64,000 bases of DNA, from NCBI GenBank assembly GCA_009809945.1, contig WTPW01000151.1, forward strand, positions 434,258 to 498,257, read 5' to 3'. The DNA comes from Gigaspora margarita (taxonomy: Eukaryota; Glomeromycota; Glomeromycetes; Diversisporales; Gigasporaceae). Positions 1 through 11,174 of this stretch are shown piece after piece (the first letter of the stretch is position 1; the number at the start of each line of letters is the position of its first letter). The notes beneath the pieces were generated by a model. It searched no databases and was not told the origin of the DNA. It saw only the letters and a list, made by a program, of their open reading frames with translations. A program made the position numbers and the translations under genes.

Positions 1-4
1 ATAA

Positions 5-247
5 GCGCTTAAGTAAAAATGTTCGGAAGCACAAAATACATATTTTACCAAATTTTCATACAAATCGGAGAACTTTTTATTATTTAGTTTTTAATTTTTA
101 CGTTCGTCGAATATATTTCTTTAAAAAATTTTAATTTTTCCGTCGAACGTAAAAGTTAAAAAGTCAAATAATAAAATGTTCTCCAATCTTACTAAAAATT
201 TTACTGTATTTGTATTTTGATCTTCCAAATAAGTTTACTTAAGCGAT
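5..247. repeat. Foldback (long inverted repeat) element
   Basis: Two arms of about 110 bp are near-perfect reverse complements. The left arm begins CGCTTAAGTAAAAATGTTCGG and the right arm ends TTTACTTAAGCG. The short loop lies near 115-135. No reading frame is present. The left end touches the window edge, so target duplications cannot be tested. The outer arm motif (TTAAGTAAA..TGTTCGGA) recurs in the 1-kb foldback at 36458-37502. Confidence 0.8.
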
Positions 248-428
248 AATAATCGATTTACATAGTAGAATTTGGACTTTACTATGTAGCAACTATTGTC
301 GATCGTGGGGTAACTTATTTTGTAGTTTACATTTGAACCTACTTCGGGTTCAAATTTTGATTGGCTATTATTTTTACGGGATCACGTGACCCGGGTTTCG
401 TGTAACCTAACCATTGGTCAAAATGCAA

Positions 429-871
429 TAGGGTGTCCAGGATTATGCGATGCGATATTATGCGCATAATTTGCTATTTTTCGCATCGCATATGCTTCGC
501 ATAAACAAGCAAAAAAAAGCATAAATCACGTGAATAAAAGTTGATTGGTTGTTGGGAATATGTTAACTTCATCCGGCAAGCTTTAAATTTGTAATTTAGG
601 TGACAGAGTGATGATAGAATGTAGGTCCCGAAAAGTTCCGATGTGGAAAATGAATGAACTTAAATTACGAGCATAGTTGGAGCAAAATTTTTGGTGAACG
701 TCCGAAAAAATCCGAAAAACAGAACTAAAAGAATTAATTACATATAATAAAAATCGCATAATCGACCTAANTGATCGCATAATTTTAAATTTATTTCGCA
801 TCCATCGCATAATCAACCTCAGTTCGGCCGCATAATTTACCTCATCGCATCGCATAATCCTGGACACCCTA
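429..871. mobile_element. Non-autonomous hAT-type MITE, 443 bp
   Basis: The element has terminal inverted repeats starting TAGGGTGTCCAGG and ending CCTGGACACCCTA. It is flanked by perfect 8-bp direct repeats AAATGCAA at 421-428 and 872-879. An 8-bp duplication with TAGGG-type ends is diagnostic of the hAT superfamily. Subterminal sequence is rich in copies of GCATAAT/CGCATCGCAT in both orientations, the usual place for transposase-binding repeats. It encodes no transposase. The open frame across its right half is a by-product of this repeat. Confidence 0.9.
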
Positions 872-1062
872 AAATGCAAGAATCTAAAAGTCACGTGATC
901 TCGGTTTGTACTACGTTACACGTGACTGGTCGGAAGGGTTGGAGGCCGGGCTGGGGGGTATTAATAGCAAATTTAGGGGGTATGTATAGCAGCCGCCTAT
1001 ATTTATTTATATAATGTACAAAGCCGCTTTTAAAATTTATTAATCTACTCTTTCACTTAATA

Positions 1063-1180
1063 CTAGCCTAACCCTAATCCCACATTACCCTTACCCTAAA
1101 CCTATTCCTTTTGCCTAATATTCCTAACCCTAACATTAACCCTTACCCTAACCATAACTCCAACCCCTTTAGCTCTTACC
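1063..1180. repeat. Degenerate telomere-like (CCCTAA)n tract
   Basis: Many imperfect copies of CCCTAA/CCCTAAC are scattered here (for example TAACCCTAATCCC, TTACCCTAAAC, CTAACCCTAAC). They fade out towards 1270. The copies are mutated and interspersed, so this is an old interstitial tract and not a chromosome end. Confidence 0.7.
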
Positions 1181-2329
1181 TCAACCCCTTCAGCTCTTAT
1201 ACTAATCATGTCCTATCCTAACCCAAATTCGTACTACTACCTAACCCTAACTTTGCTACTAACCCATGCTAACCTAATATATGCCTTTAGTCTGTATAAA
1301 TGGCTTAGGTTTTGCAGCAGTTTGCTAGTTGAATTGGCATGGAATTTGGCACGGATAATGAACGTAAATTCATATGCTACCATGATAACAATATGGATTA
1401 GCTATTAAAACATAAATTTACATAAGTAATTAACAAGCTAACTGCATATAAAGCAAAATTTGGTAAGGAATGTTTTTAAAACACACAAGGAAGCTTCATT
1501 AGTGAAATTATGGGATATTGCTTTTTTTTAAAAAAATATCCTTTATTGACCTTTTGCTTTCCACGAAACGAGCCATCTGTAACGTATATATATCTGTCAT
1601 CTGAATGTGCCATTTCATATGATGTGCTACCTTTTGCCGTAATATCTTTGCCATTTTTACTGTGCCTTTTTGTAAAACAGTTTGGTGTGTGCTACAAGAT
1701 CTGATACCAACCTGTACCACTTTTCTTACAAGGAATCAGCGACAAAACATTAATAACTTACAGCACAAGACATTCACAAACGCAACAATATGACACCCGA
1801 ACCTAAACAAAAAAAAACAAGCGATTAGTAATTATCATGAAAATAACAACAACATGAAAATAACAACAAAGTTGAAAAGATGAAGCCGCCAACATACAAG
1901 TGATATTGCCCGTATACGATGGCTTCAACTACAATTTCACTGCTCTAAGCCAAATGAAGCAGCTACAAATGGTGACACCGAAAATGACAACACCAAAAAA
2001 TGCCAACATCTAAAAATGATGAATCGAATAACGACGAACAACATCACTGAAGAACCAAGAAAGGTAAGAGAATCGATGCTATATAAAAAAAAGAAGCCAC
2101 TAAATTAGAAAAACTGTTAAAGAAAAAAGATGGATGTAAACAAAAAAATAAATAAATATGCAGATCACTGAATAATATGCATTACGGTAATCTGGGTTTA
2201 AATTCATGTTGCACAATTTGTTTATTATAATCAAATCCAGTAGTAGGGGCACAAAGTGCACTAGAGCACTATCTAGATTTTCCCTTTAACTTATTATTAA
2301 TGTTTAATTTTTTTTTGGAGCATCACTGG
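1181..2329. other. AT-rich stretch with no recognisable gene
   Basis: Short overlapping frames on both strands at 1508-1720 have no recognisable motifs and mirror each other, so neither is called. The stretch 1800-2080 repeats words such as GAAAATAACAACA. A 12-base match to a plant-type primer-binding site near 1700 was considered and rejected. Nothing else stands out. Confidence 0.4.
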
Positions 2330-3055
2330 AGCCGTTATAAGAGCCATTGCTGAAGCTGTCACTGGAGTTATTGTTGGAGTCGTAGAAGGTGCGTGAAGTT
2401 GCAGTAGATTTGGTAGTCGTTGGAGCCATAGTAGGAGTGTGAAGTCGCAGTGAATTTCAGTAGTCATTGGAGTAGGAGCGTAAAGTCGCGGTATATTTCA
2501 GTAATTCGGTAAGTTGTTTTTTTTTGGTTTCTTTGGAGTCATCATTGGAACTGCAGTAGGAGCGTGAGTCGTGATTAGATCGGTGGATTTCAGTGATTCA
2601 GTAGGTTGTTTTTTTTTTGTGGGTACTTCTAGTTGTTTTTCGGTGGTTAATTCAATAGGTTCATCATTTTTTAAGGTTCTCCATCATTTTTTGGTGAGTT
2701 TTTCTCAGTTTTCAGTGGGGTCCTATAAGTTCTTTGTTGTTTTTGGGTTCCTTTGGTAACTTCCTCAGTTTTCTGTGGGTTCTTTCAGTAAATTCGTCAT
2801 TTTTCAGTAGGGTTTTTTGGTTGTTTCTTGGTGGATTCTTTCTTTGTTCTTGGTCAAATCTTTAGTCTGTTCTTATCCTCATTTTCATCCCATTTCTTGC
2901 CATTCCTGTTCCGTTTTCTTCTTGTTTTTGTTCACCGTTTTTGTCCTGTTTTCTTGTCATCCCCGTTCTATTTTCTTAGTTCTAAAAAAAAAATAATTAA
3001 TAAAAATAAATAAAAAAATTTAAAAAAAATAAATTAATAAATTATAGCTTGGAAC
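2330..3055. repeat. Degenerate short tandem repeat followed by pyrimidine-rich and A-rich tracts
   Basis: From 2330 to about 2600, 3-4 diverged copies of a roughly 60-bp unit can be read (core TTGGAG..AGTAGGAGCGTGAAGTCG..GATTTCAGTRATTC). The units grade into T-rich sequence repeating TTCAGTRGG (2600-2830), then TTC/TTG-rich sequence (2830-2980), and end in an A-rich low-complexity run (2985-3050). Open frames through this run are low-complexity artefacts. Confidence 0.5.
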
Positions 3056-3153
3056 TAGGAATATTAAACCCGGATTTAACACTTTTTTTAATAAATTTTA
3101 TTCATTTTTTTTGTTAATTTTTTTAATAATTTCAAGTATAAGTAATTAAACAA

Positions 3154-3216
3154 TCGAATTTGATCACATGCATCACATGCTCGACATGAGCACGTGATGC
3201 ATGTGATCGAATTCGA
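3154..3216. repeat. Near-perfect palindrome, 29-bp arms
   Basis: Arms 3154-3182 and 3188-3216 are reverse complements with only a few mismatches and flank a 5-base loop (GACAT). The arms contain TGATCACATGCATCACATG and would form a stable cruciform. It lies directly upstream of a CCAAT/TATA-like block. Confidence 0.85.
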
Positions 3217-3268
3217 TTGGCTGATCATGGGAGTCGCCATGGTAACATGTCTCTATAAATAACACCCA
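3205..3268 (+). promoter_or_regulatory. Promoter-like block (inverted CCAAT, TATAAATAA)
   Basis: The block reads TGATCGAATTCGATTGG, then GTCGCCATGG, then TATAAATAACACCC. A second copy, roughly 70% identical by eye and in the same order, lies at 48688-48752. ATTGG is an inverted CCAAT box and TATAAATAA a canonical TATA-like box. No open gene follows in either place, so promoter function is inferred from motif order only. A conserved piece of a dispersed repeat is the alternative. Confidence 0.4.
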
Positions 3269-3429
3269 TATTTGAAAATAAGGATTATATTATAGTAGTA
3301 TTGAATTTTATATTATAAGAAAAAAAGTTTAAGTTGCTTATAAGTTAAAGATAAACTTAATTTAAAAAATTTATCAGCCAAAAAAATCATTTACATATTC
3401 TTGGCAAACTCTATAAATATTAGCTCTAG

Positions 3430-3830
3430 CTTCCTGTTCTAATACAATATTGTAGTTTATAAAAAGAATTATAACTTTAATTATTGCAACTTTTGTGATT
3501 TACTTATAAAAATTAGGACTTTAATTAGAAGTGAATTTTTTTTATAGACAGGAACATATAAATTTTAAGAAAATCTAAAGAAAAGCTTTATAGTAAAAAT
3601 TTTAAATTAAAAACTTCAAACTTTTATTACTTTAAAGTTTATTAATAATTTTAAAAAATTTTTATAATAAAGTTTATAAAATATATTTTAAAGAAAATAT
3701 TCTATAAATAAAGTATATTTTATATTCTTAATAAACTTTTATTTTATTTAAAAATTGTGAATATGTCTAAAAATTCCAGGCAAATTTGCCTGGAATATGG
3801 TTTAAAGGATAGATTAATAAAATTATATTA
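3430..3830 (+). repeat. Dispersed repeat, copy A
   Basis: This AT-rich segment matches the reverse complement of 44180-44560. Shared landmarks in order are TGTGATTTACTTRTAAAAA, AATTTAAGAAAATCTAAA, ATAGTAAAA, TTTTATTAC and CAAATTTGCCTG followed by TTTAAGGGATA-like sequence. No coding capacity or terminal repeats are clear. It is probably a decayed member of a genome-wide family. Confidence 0.6.
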
Positions 3831-3979
3831 GAAGAAAAGCAAAATAAAGTATATAGATTGTTAAATAAAAAACTAAAGTTGATAATATATTGGTTAGCAT
3901 AGTTATAGTTATTATTGTTTGCAAAATTTATATAAAATAGTATTACAAAAAAATTATACTATAGTAATTATTAAGTTTT

Positions 3980-4590
3980 TTTTTTTTTATGTTTTCCTTC
4001 TGGGAAATACCCAGAGGTGGCGTATGGCCTTCTTTTATTAATTTTTACTTAATGGGACCTGCCTATACCACAGAATCCCTACTTGTACATTGTAATGATC
4101 TACATATGTATGTCTTATTACTATATTTAGTTCCTACCATGGCTAACTGGTACTAAGCCATCCTTTATATTTTATTCCAACTTTACCTAATCAGCTGACC
4201 CATTTACAACCGGGGGATTTAACTGGGACTGTCCAAGTAATTCTAAGAGGCACAAACACAGATAACGGGCAAATTCGACTGGACTCCAACCCTCATTCCA
4301 AATTTTCTAGAAGTCTTTCACCCCTGAGGCCGACCAAGAACAGAACAGAACAGAAGCCCCATTAGAGCAGGTTATACAACATCTATCTGAGATGTCCAGT
4401 TAGCCTTAATCAAGGCAAACCTGAGATGTAGCTGAGCCGTCCAAACACGGTCCTAGCACCCTAATTCAAGTCATCCATCACATGATCATGTGTAGTTAAT
4501 TTGCTGTTCGTAGGACTTGAGCTGGCAACCTTATATAAAGAAGCGGCAATGTCCTGGGAGCGCAACCACTATGCTGTTGACCCACAGGAC
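3980..4590 (-). mobile_element. Complete tRNA-derived SINE, ~611 bp
   Basis: On the minus strand the element begins GTCCTGTGGGTCAACAGCAT, followed by an A-box-like TAGTGGTTGCGCT and, about 50 bases on, a B-box-like AGCTCAAGTCC. This is the layout of a tRNA-type polymerase III promoter. The body is noticeably more GC-rich than its surroundings. The 3' end (plus-strand left) is a poly(A) tail seen as a T-run at 3976-3989. It is flanked by identical 15-bp direct repeats TAATTATTAAGTTTT at 3965-3979 and 4591-4605, the mark of LINE-mediated integration. The clean ends suggest a fairly recent insertion. Confidence 0.85.
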
Positions 4591-4605
4591 TAATTATTAA
4601 GTTTT

Positions 4606-4912
4606 ATATTAAGTTTTGTAAGTAAATATTTATTGAATCTTTTTACTAATCAAATTTGTTTAAATATTCTGGTTAAGTTTTAGTAAAACTATATTAGAAA
4701 GTCATTAATAAGTTTTTTAAATATATTTATTATTTTGATAATGTTTTATTATAAAAAATAAATATAGATTTTGATAAATTTTGGTAATATTTATTAGTTT
4801 TAATAGAATATTATTAAGCTTGTATATATAAATAGATAAGTTTTAATATAAATATGTAGAAACATTATAGATAGTAATATTTTTTCAATAAAAAATAATT
4901 TTGTAATATATT
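4606..4912. other. AT-rich spacer
   Basis: Only short A/T-rich words and no gene. It may be the 3' flank of the Helitron, but no CTRR-type terminus with a preceding hairpin could be placed with confidence. Confidence 0.4.
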
Positions 4913-5693
4913 TTAATTATCTAATATTACTTCTGGATAAACTATATTTAGAGTATGATTGCTATTTGGTAGAAGAAGAATTTTTATATTGTGAAAGCTA
5001 GTGCAATGGGATAGAGCTACATATAGTTGACCATGAGAAAAAACTGGTGTTCTAAGATCTAAACCAACATGTTTTACAGATTGTCCTTGTGACTTATTAA
5101 TAGTTATTGCAAAAGCTAATTGAATAGGAAATTGATGCCATCTAAGTATAAATGGAAGTTCAGAAGTTGAAGAAGTAAGTAAAATGCAAGGAATGAAAGT
5201 TAAATTGCTAGAATAGTCTAGTTAAAATGCAGGCTTCTATTATATGGTTATTAAGGTTTGTTATAATTAAGCGAGAACCATTGCAAAGACCTTGGTGAGA
5301 TGCTAAGTTTTGTAAAAGTATAATAGGACATCCAATTTTAAGTTTAAGGAATGAAGAAGGTAAACCAGTAGGTTTAAGAGAATTTAAATATTCACTAGGA
5401 TAAAGTGTACTATTATTGTTATTAGTCACTTCTGATACTATATCATCTGAACTTAAATAAGTTCACTCTTCTCCAGGAAAAATGTTAAGAATATTAAAAT
5501 AAATATTATCTACATTAATATTATGGGAAGAAAGCATTATTCAGTCTTTAAAATATTGATCAGTGCATATATTTCTGATATTAATATTATTATAAATTAA
5601 TTTAGTTAGAGAATCTAAGTTAGAATTAATTTTTATATATTCAGGAATATTAATAGTATTGTCAAATTCTGATATATTTGTACCATTGCCAAT

Positions 5694-5769
5694 CTAAATA
5701 CAAAGTTATAATAAAAATAAATTAGTTTAATAGAATAATAGTTAAAAAATTTTAAAGGTATAGTCTTAC
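5694..5769 (-). other. Spliceosomal intron inside the Helitron gene
   Basis: On the minus strand GTAAGA follows the codons for QWLLE and TTTGTATTTAG precedes IGNGTN. Removing these 76 bases joins two halves of a conserved Helitron helicase segment in frame. The size and sites suit a short fungal intron. Confidence 0.75.
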
Positions 5770-7189
5770 TTCTAAAAGCCATTGTGCAAATTGTTGATTT
5801 TCAGTTGATTCAGATTCAAGATGCATGTTTTTTTTTAATGTGTATATTTTAATATATTGCCATAATTGTGATCATTGAAAAGAAGCAGATACAATTTCTT
5901 CTTGTGAACCTTTGGGTATAACAGGGAGTATTTGATGAAAATCACCACCAAATACTACTGTAATTCCGTCAAATGGATTTGAATTATCACAAATATCTTG
6001 TAAGGTTTGGTCAACAGATTCAGCATAGTTGCGATTTTGCATTAGAATTTCATCCCAAATAATAAGAGATGTTTGTCATAATATATTAGCAAGATCAGAA
6101 TTTTTATTAATTAAGCATAAGGTATTATCAGTAATATTTAAAGGTATTTTAAATGTTGAATGAGCTGTTCGACCACCACTAAGTAAAGAGCAGCAATACT
6201 AGATAATGCTATGCATATTACAATTTTGTATTTACTTTGAATTTTCGTTGCAAGAGTATTGTATAAAAATGTTATTCCAGTTCCAGCTGGTCCATTTATA
6301 AAAAATAAAATGCCTTTTTGTTTAAATGCTGAATCAAGAATATTATCATATGCTTCTTTTTGTTCATGATTTAACTGAAGTTCATGATTAGCAGATATTT
6401 TTTGAAGTTTATCATAATTCTAGTTTAAATGTTCATAAATAAGATAATTTCCTTGATAGCAGCCCCAATTATATTGGCATTGAGGCATAGTAGGAAACAT
6501 ATTAAGAGAAGAATTGGTTTATGTAAAATTGTATCAAGAAGAAAAAGTCCAAAATCAAATATTTGAGATTCAGATAGATTTTGAATATTATATTCATTAT
6601 TTAAATAGTAACAAAAAACATCACAAAGATTATTATGAAATTGTAACCATAGATCCTGAGGTTGCATTGGAGTAGAATATATAAGTATAATAGAGAAAAG
6701 TAATCTTAGCTGAGTGCCACTATGCATAATTGCAGCTTCTTCTAAACATAGTTTCCATTTATTATCATTTTCTAATAAGCCTAGTGCAATACAGGCATTT
6801 TTAAATGTTGGGTATGTAATATTATTAATTGTTTTTAAATAGTCAAATGATTGTGAACCACGAACTATAGTTAGTAAAAGTCTTAAATAAAATCGTTCGC
6901 CTGCTGATAGATCAGCAAAATATAGTCTACCAATAGCAAATCCTTATTTTTGCAAATTCAATTTTTATTTGATTTATCCCAAGTAAAATATTGTAGAAAT
7001 TCTTGATAGATATATTGATGTGCAATTTCAAGTCCTTTACATGTTTTAAAAAAAGCTGTTAGTGCAGTTTTTTGACAATCAGCATGTGCAAGAATTTGAG
7101 CAGCATCATCATTTGGATCAAAAACAACTTGATGCATTCCTGGAAGATGTAATACTAGTCAAACATCATTAGGTACTTTTTCATGCATA

Positions 7190-7666
7190 CTGTATTCCTC
7201 TGAAAATAAGCACCCCCTTTTTACTATAAGGGTGCTTATTTTCAGGTACTTTACGAATAATTAAAAAATTTGCTTACAAAAAACAATCCTTGTTTGATTC
7301 AACGTTATTATCATTGTATGGGCCAACTAAAAAATAAAGTTAACGATACATGGCAATTATTATAGCTAAAAAAAATTGATATAATGCTTAAATTTATGAT
7401 TTGCATTGTTTATAAATTTGTAATTTGCTTTGATCTTTATACAACTATAATACCAGTTCATTAAAAGGATACAGTAATACTACTGGTAAATAAAATTGTC
7501 ATCCACGGTTATAATTTTGCTAACGAAACTGAGAATTCAAAAAAAAAGTGTTGTTGTGGTTAATTCAAGTGTATGCTTATAAAAAGCTGGGGGTGCTTAT
7601 TTTCGGGTATTACATAATTTTGGGGGTGCTTATATTTGGGAGGTGCTTATTTTCAGAGGAATACGG
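7190..7666. mobile_element. TA-flanked (Tc1/mariner-type) MITE inside the Helitron
   Basis: The terminal inverted repeats are CTGTATTCCTCTGAAAATAAGCACC and its partner ending GAGGAATACGG. TA dinucleotides flank at 7188-7189 and 7667-7668. The core word GGGTGCTTATTTTC is repeated near both ends, twice as an inverted pair on the left and three times on the right. It carries no transposase. Removing the element and one TA rejoins Helitron coding sequence in frame (..WRLLGFN / MHEKVPNDV..), confirming the boundaries. Confidence 0.9.
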
Positions 7667-9675
7667 TATTAAAACCTAGAAGACGCCAAATAGCTTCTTG
7701 AGCACTTATATATCTTGCATCAGTATATTGCTTAATTTCATTGTGATTTTGTTAAAATTGGATTGTAGCTCGATCATGACCTTTGTAAATATATTTATGA
7801 ATATATTTTATAGCACGCAAAGATGCACAAATTTCAATATCTATATGGCAGTCATATTTACAACTAAGTGTAGGATTATAAGGTACTACATCATGATTAT
7901 CACTGTTTTGTTACTATCAATATATGTTTGATTATTATTTCTTCTTCTATAAAGAGGATAACCATCTGTACCTATTGATGTTATATTACAAAATGGTTTT
8001 GGATAATTTCTTTTACATTTGTTATTTCCATACATAGTATTTGAGAATTGCGTGAACCACAGGGACCATGAATCATACAGTGCAATACAGTATTAAATAG
8101 TAATAGATCAGTTTCTTGGTCAGAAATTTCTGCACATACAATATGGTTACATCTGTAGGTTCTTTAATTTTGTAGTTATTATGAAGAAATAATAAAAAGT
8201 GCAAATAAGGAAGTCCATGTTTTTGGAATTCAATTGTATAAACATGTGCAACAGTTTTGCCAAGAAAGTGTTTTGTTTTAATGTCTTTAAGAAGAGATCA
8301 TTGTTTTAATTCAAATACACATGCTACTAAGTCTGGACAGTCTGATGGTGTTTGGTTAGATAATAGATCATTTGTAATTTCAGGCCAATTTGGGTTTGCT
8401 GTCATAGTTCCAAATATATCTGGGTGATTATAGTATTGAGTAATAGCCATAGAGTCTTGAAAAATTTCAAACATATAATATGAGCTGCCAACATGTGTAT
8501 AAGAAAGAATTATTCGTCAACCAAGATTATTGAGATTTAGTTCACCATTAGCAATATTTCCTGCAACATCTGCAAGTTCTTGGTATAGATCAGCATGTAA
8601 TATTGCTTTGTAATTATATAGATATCTTAATTGATTTTGTTCTATTGCTGCCCAAGCATCAACTAAAATTCTTGAAATAATTTGCCTTCTCATAAAATAG
8701 TTGAGAATTCATTATTATGTAAAAAAAGATGAATAGAAAAAAAATCTTTTTGGGTAAGACGGGATGTTCTATCTTCAATATTAGTTTGATTATTATTTGT
8801 ATTTAATTTGCACAAATTTTCATGCCATCCAAGATCACCATATGGAAAAAAAGTATATAATATAATAGCAAATAGGTTGGATGTTCTTCATGAATACATT
8901 TAAGAGAGTTATTATGTAATCGAATAACTATATCACACATTGCTTGTGGTATAAATCCATCACCTGGTAAAAGAATAGCTATGTTATCTGCTGTTGGAAG
9001 ATAATAACGATGTCTATTTGTTGTACTAATATAATATAGATAAATAGCTAAGTTTGTATTATAAGTATTGTGTTCATTAAATTGAGAAAGAATTTCAAAA
9101 GCTTGTTGATATAGCAGATAAAATGCATGATTAGTGCGTAAAACATTTTTTATTTTCCACATTGTTTGTACTGATAAATTATTATTACTGTTTATTCGTA
9201 ATAAATGTGCAATTGCAGGATCATATATATAAAGTTGTGCATATACTGGTTCTCTATCTTCAGTAGGAAGGAGTGAACCAGTCAAATGGCATAGTTCTCC
9301 ACTAATGTGAAAACAATAAGGGCCATGTCCATCTAAGACTGTTCTATCAATTGTAACACCTAATGATGTAAACGCATGTGCAGCATTGTATTGATGAATA
9401 TTTGTACGAAATTCATTGGCTTCATCACTATTATCTTCAAACAAATGTTGTAAAAGAGGTGGAGGATTATTAAGAAGAGGAAGAATAACTCTTTCTTGAA
9501 GACAACACATTCCAAATCTAGGACTTCTAAGTGAAGAATATGTTAAATGTTCATCTAACCAATGAAGAGCACCACAATAAGTGCATTCTATATTCATGTA
9601 ACCAAGATCATGTTGTTGAGATACTCTTTCACGTTTTCTTCTGTGTGACTGTGCAGTATTTTGTGTAGTATTCAT

Positions 9676-11174
9676 ATTTATTATATAGTAATTTTAAAAA
9701 TTGGTATTGTTAGTAAAATATAATAAACAAATTAAATTATAACTGTGAATATATTTTTTTTTAAAAAGAAAAATACAGGTTTTTGTAAGTTTTTTAAATT
9801 AGATATAATATTTAATCAAATTGTATTGCATTTTTTATCTTATATTCAATTATTTTTTTTTTTTTAACTTTGGCAGTCTCGCCAGTACTTTTATTTTGTC
9901 AAATACATACACAAACTACAAATTTAAGGTATACTACTAAACTACTAATAAGTCTGATATCATTCCTTCTTGGTAAACAAGAACAAATGTGGCCTGCTAT
10001 ACTGACTTAAGCCAGAAACTTTGTCAGACCACCTACTTTTAAACCTTCTTCTCCTAGCTTCCTGGGTAGAAGAATTCTACTAGAAAAAAAAAACTTATTG
10101 AAAAAAAAGGAAAGGTAAACTAAATAGGGAAAAACTACTACTACCTAAATAAAAAACCAAATACAAACAAAAAAAGAAAAAAGAAAGAAAGAAGAAAAAG
10201 GTAAAAGAGATAGTCTATGACAAAAGAAATTTACCTATAAGAGGCTAAAAATAAAAATTATATAATACTATACAAAAAATGATAGGTATTATATGTACAA
10301 AAAGAAAAAACTCTTTAAAGAAAAAAACAAATCTAATAAACTACAGCTAGGAACAAAAACAAAATTTTATTTTTCTTCTATTCTTTGTAATATTCTGTCT
10401 GATCTTGACTAGTCTATAAGTCATACACGTGGTGTTTCTTGTTTACTTTGACAGGTCCGTGGTTTGGCTGAGGTAACAATCTAATATAGTAGCCGTATTT
10501 CCAATTTGGAAGGAGTAAACAATGCTGATCTTTTGAAGGGGGTAAGCCAAATTGCCCACTTTTGTTAAAATTTTGCGAAAGCCAAAGGAGCAAGAAAAAT
10601 ACCAAGCAGTCCAACTTGTTTTGTGAGTTTAAAACCATGTAAGTTTTGCAGTCTATAGAAAATTATACAGCTTCTACTAAGACTCAAACAATTTAAATTT
10701 TGTGACAAAAACTTCTAGTCACACCATAACCAACTACTTTTCGATAGTTTTTGTGTTTTATACCAGGGAGCCCTAACCAAGAACTTCTTTTTTAGCTCTC
10801 TTTTAGTCGTCCCAAAAAGAACTCTTGTCCCCAGATACTCCAAAAGAAGGTTTGTATTAAAAGTTGTATAATATCTATAAGATTTCTACAGTTCAGTCTT
10901 CTTGGAAAAGTTGGTTCAGATGATCATCAGAAAGAGTTGATTTTATATTCTATTATTGGTTTATTCACTTTTATTTTAATAAGTTGTATTGTTTTTATAC
11001 ATTATGAATATGCATGTATTGTGATTTGAGATTATATTAAACTATACAATTATTGTGAAATTAATGAAATTAGAGGTAATATGCATAAATAAACAATGCT
11101 GCTGTAATGCAGAAAAAATTTTCTGTGCGATAATAAATAGGCAGAAAAAGGCTAAGCATAATTGCATAGCTATA
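9676..11174. other. Region with an unidentified coding remnant
   Basis: From 9850 to 10350 the sequence is T-run, then mixed, then A/AAAG-rich. On the minus strand between about 10870 and 10414 there is a broken frame with non-AT-biased residues. It includes RVLFGTTKRELKKKFLVRAP, then NWKYGYYIRLLPQPNHGPVK and a terminal HHVYDL. It looks like old transposon protein, but no family motif could be identified. The intact 74-codon piece is 10414-10638. Confidence 0.35.

Larger units (their letters stand above)
4913..9675 (-). pseudogene. Helitron Rep-helicase (RepHel), decayed
   Basis: Read on the minus strand, the frame runs from MNTTQ (9675), through an N-terminal region with a Cys pair (ECTYCGALHW), to the Helitron Rep domain near 8000-8700. 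A Y2 motif (IKYIHKYIYKGHDRA) follows near 7800, then a Pif1-type SF1 helicase. The helicase carries GPAGTG (about 6285), IIWDE (6055), [13 protein letters not shown] (5930), GLCNGSRLI (5280) and [21 protein letters not shown] (5030-5110), ending at the stop at 4913. Helitron proteins perform rolling-circle transposition. This copy is dead: the HUH motif is Y-L-H instead of H-x-H, the Walker A lysine is isoleucine, there are at least nine in-frame stops and several frameshifts (near 8850, 8720, 8030, 6480), and a MITE splits it. Seven of the nine stops are TGA, mostly where the family has Arg. Confidence 0.9.

Noticed and set aside
583..894. 103-codon minus-strand frame
   Set aside because: Lies almost entirely in the hAT MITE and reads its GCATAAT repeats (IMR.. 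peptides).
1063..1180. Chromosome end
   Set aside because: Telomere-like units are degenerate, and the same repeats occur internally at 22626, 47909 and 62471.
1508..1720. Possible copia-type LTR element: TGGTATCAGATC on the minus strand resembles a plant Met-tRNA primer-binding site
   Set aside because: A single 12-base match, no LTR pair, no gag/pol motif next to it, and the fungal initiator tRNA end is expected to differ.
7698..7931. 77-codon plus-strand frame
   Set aside because: Antisense to the conserved Helitron Y2 region (KYIHKYIYKGHDRA on the minus strand).
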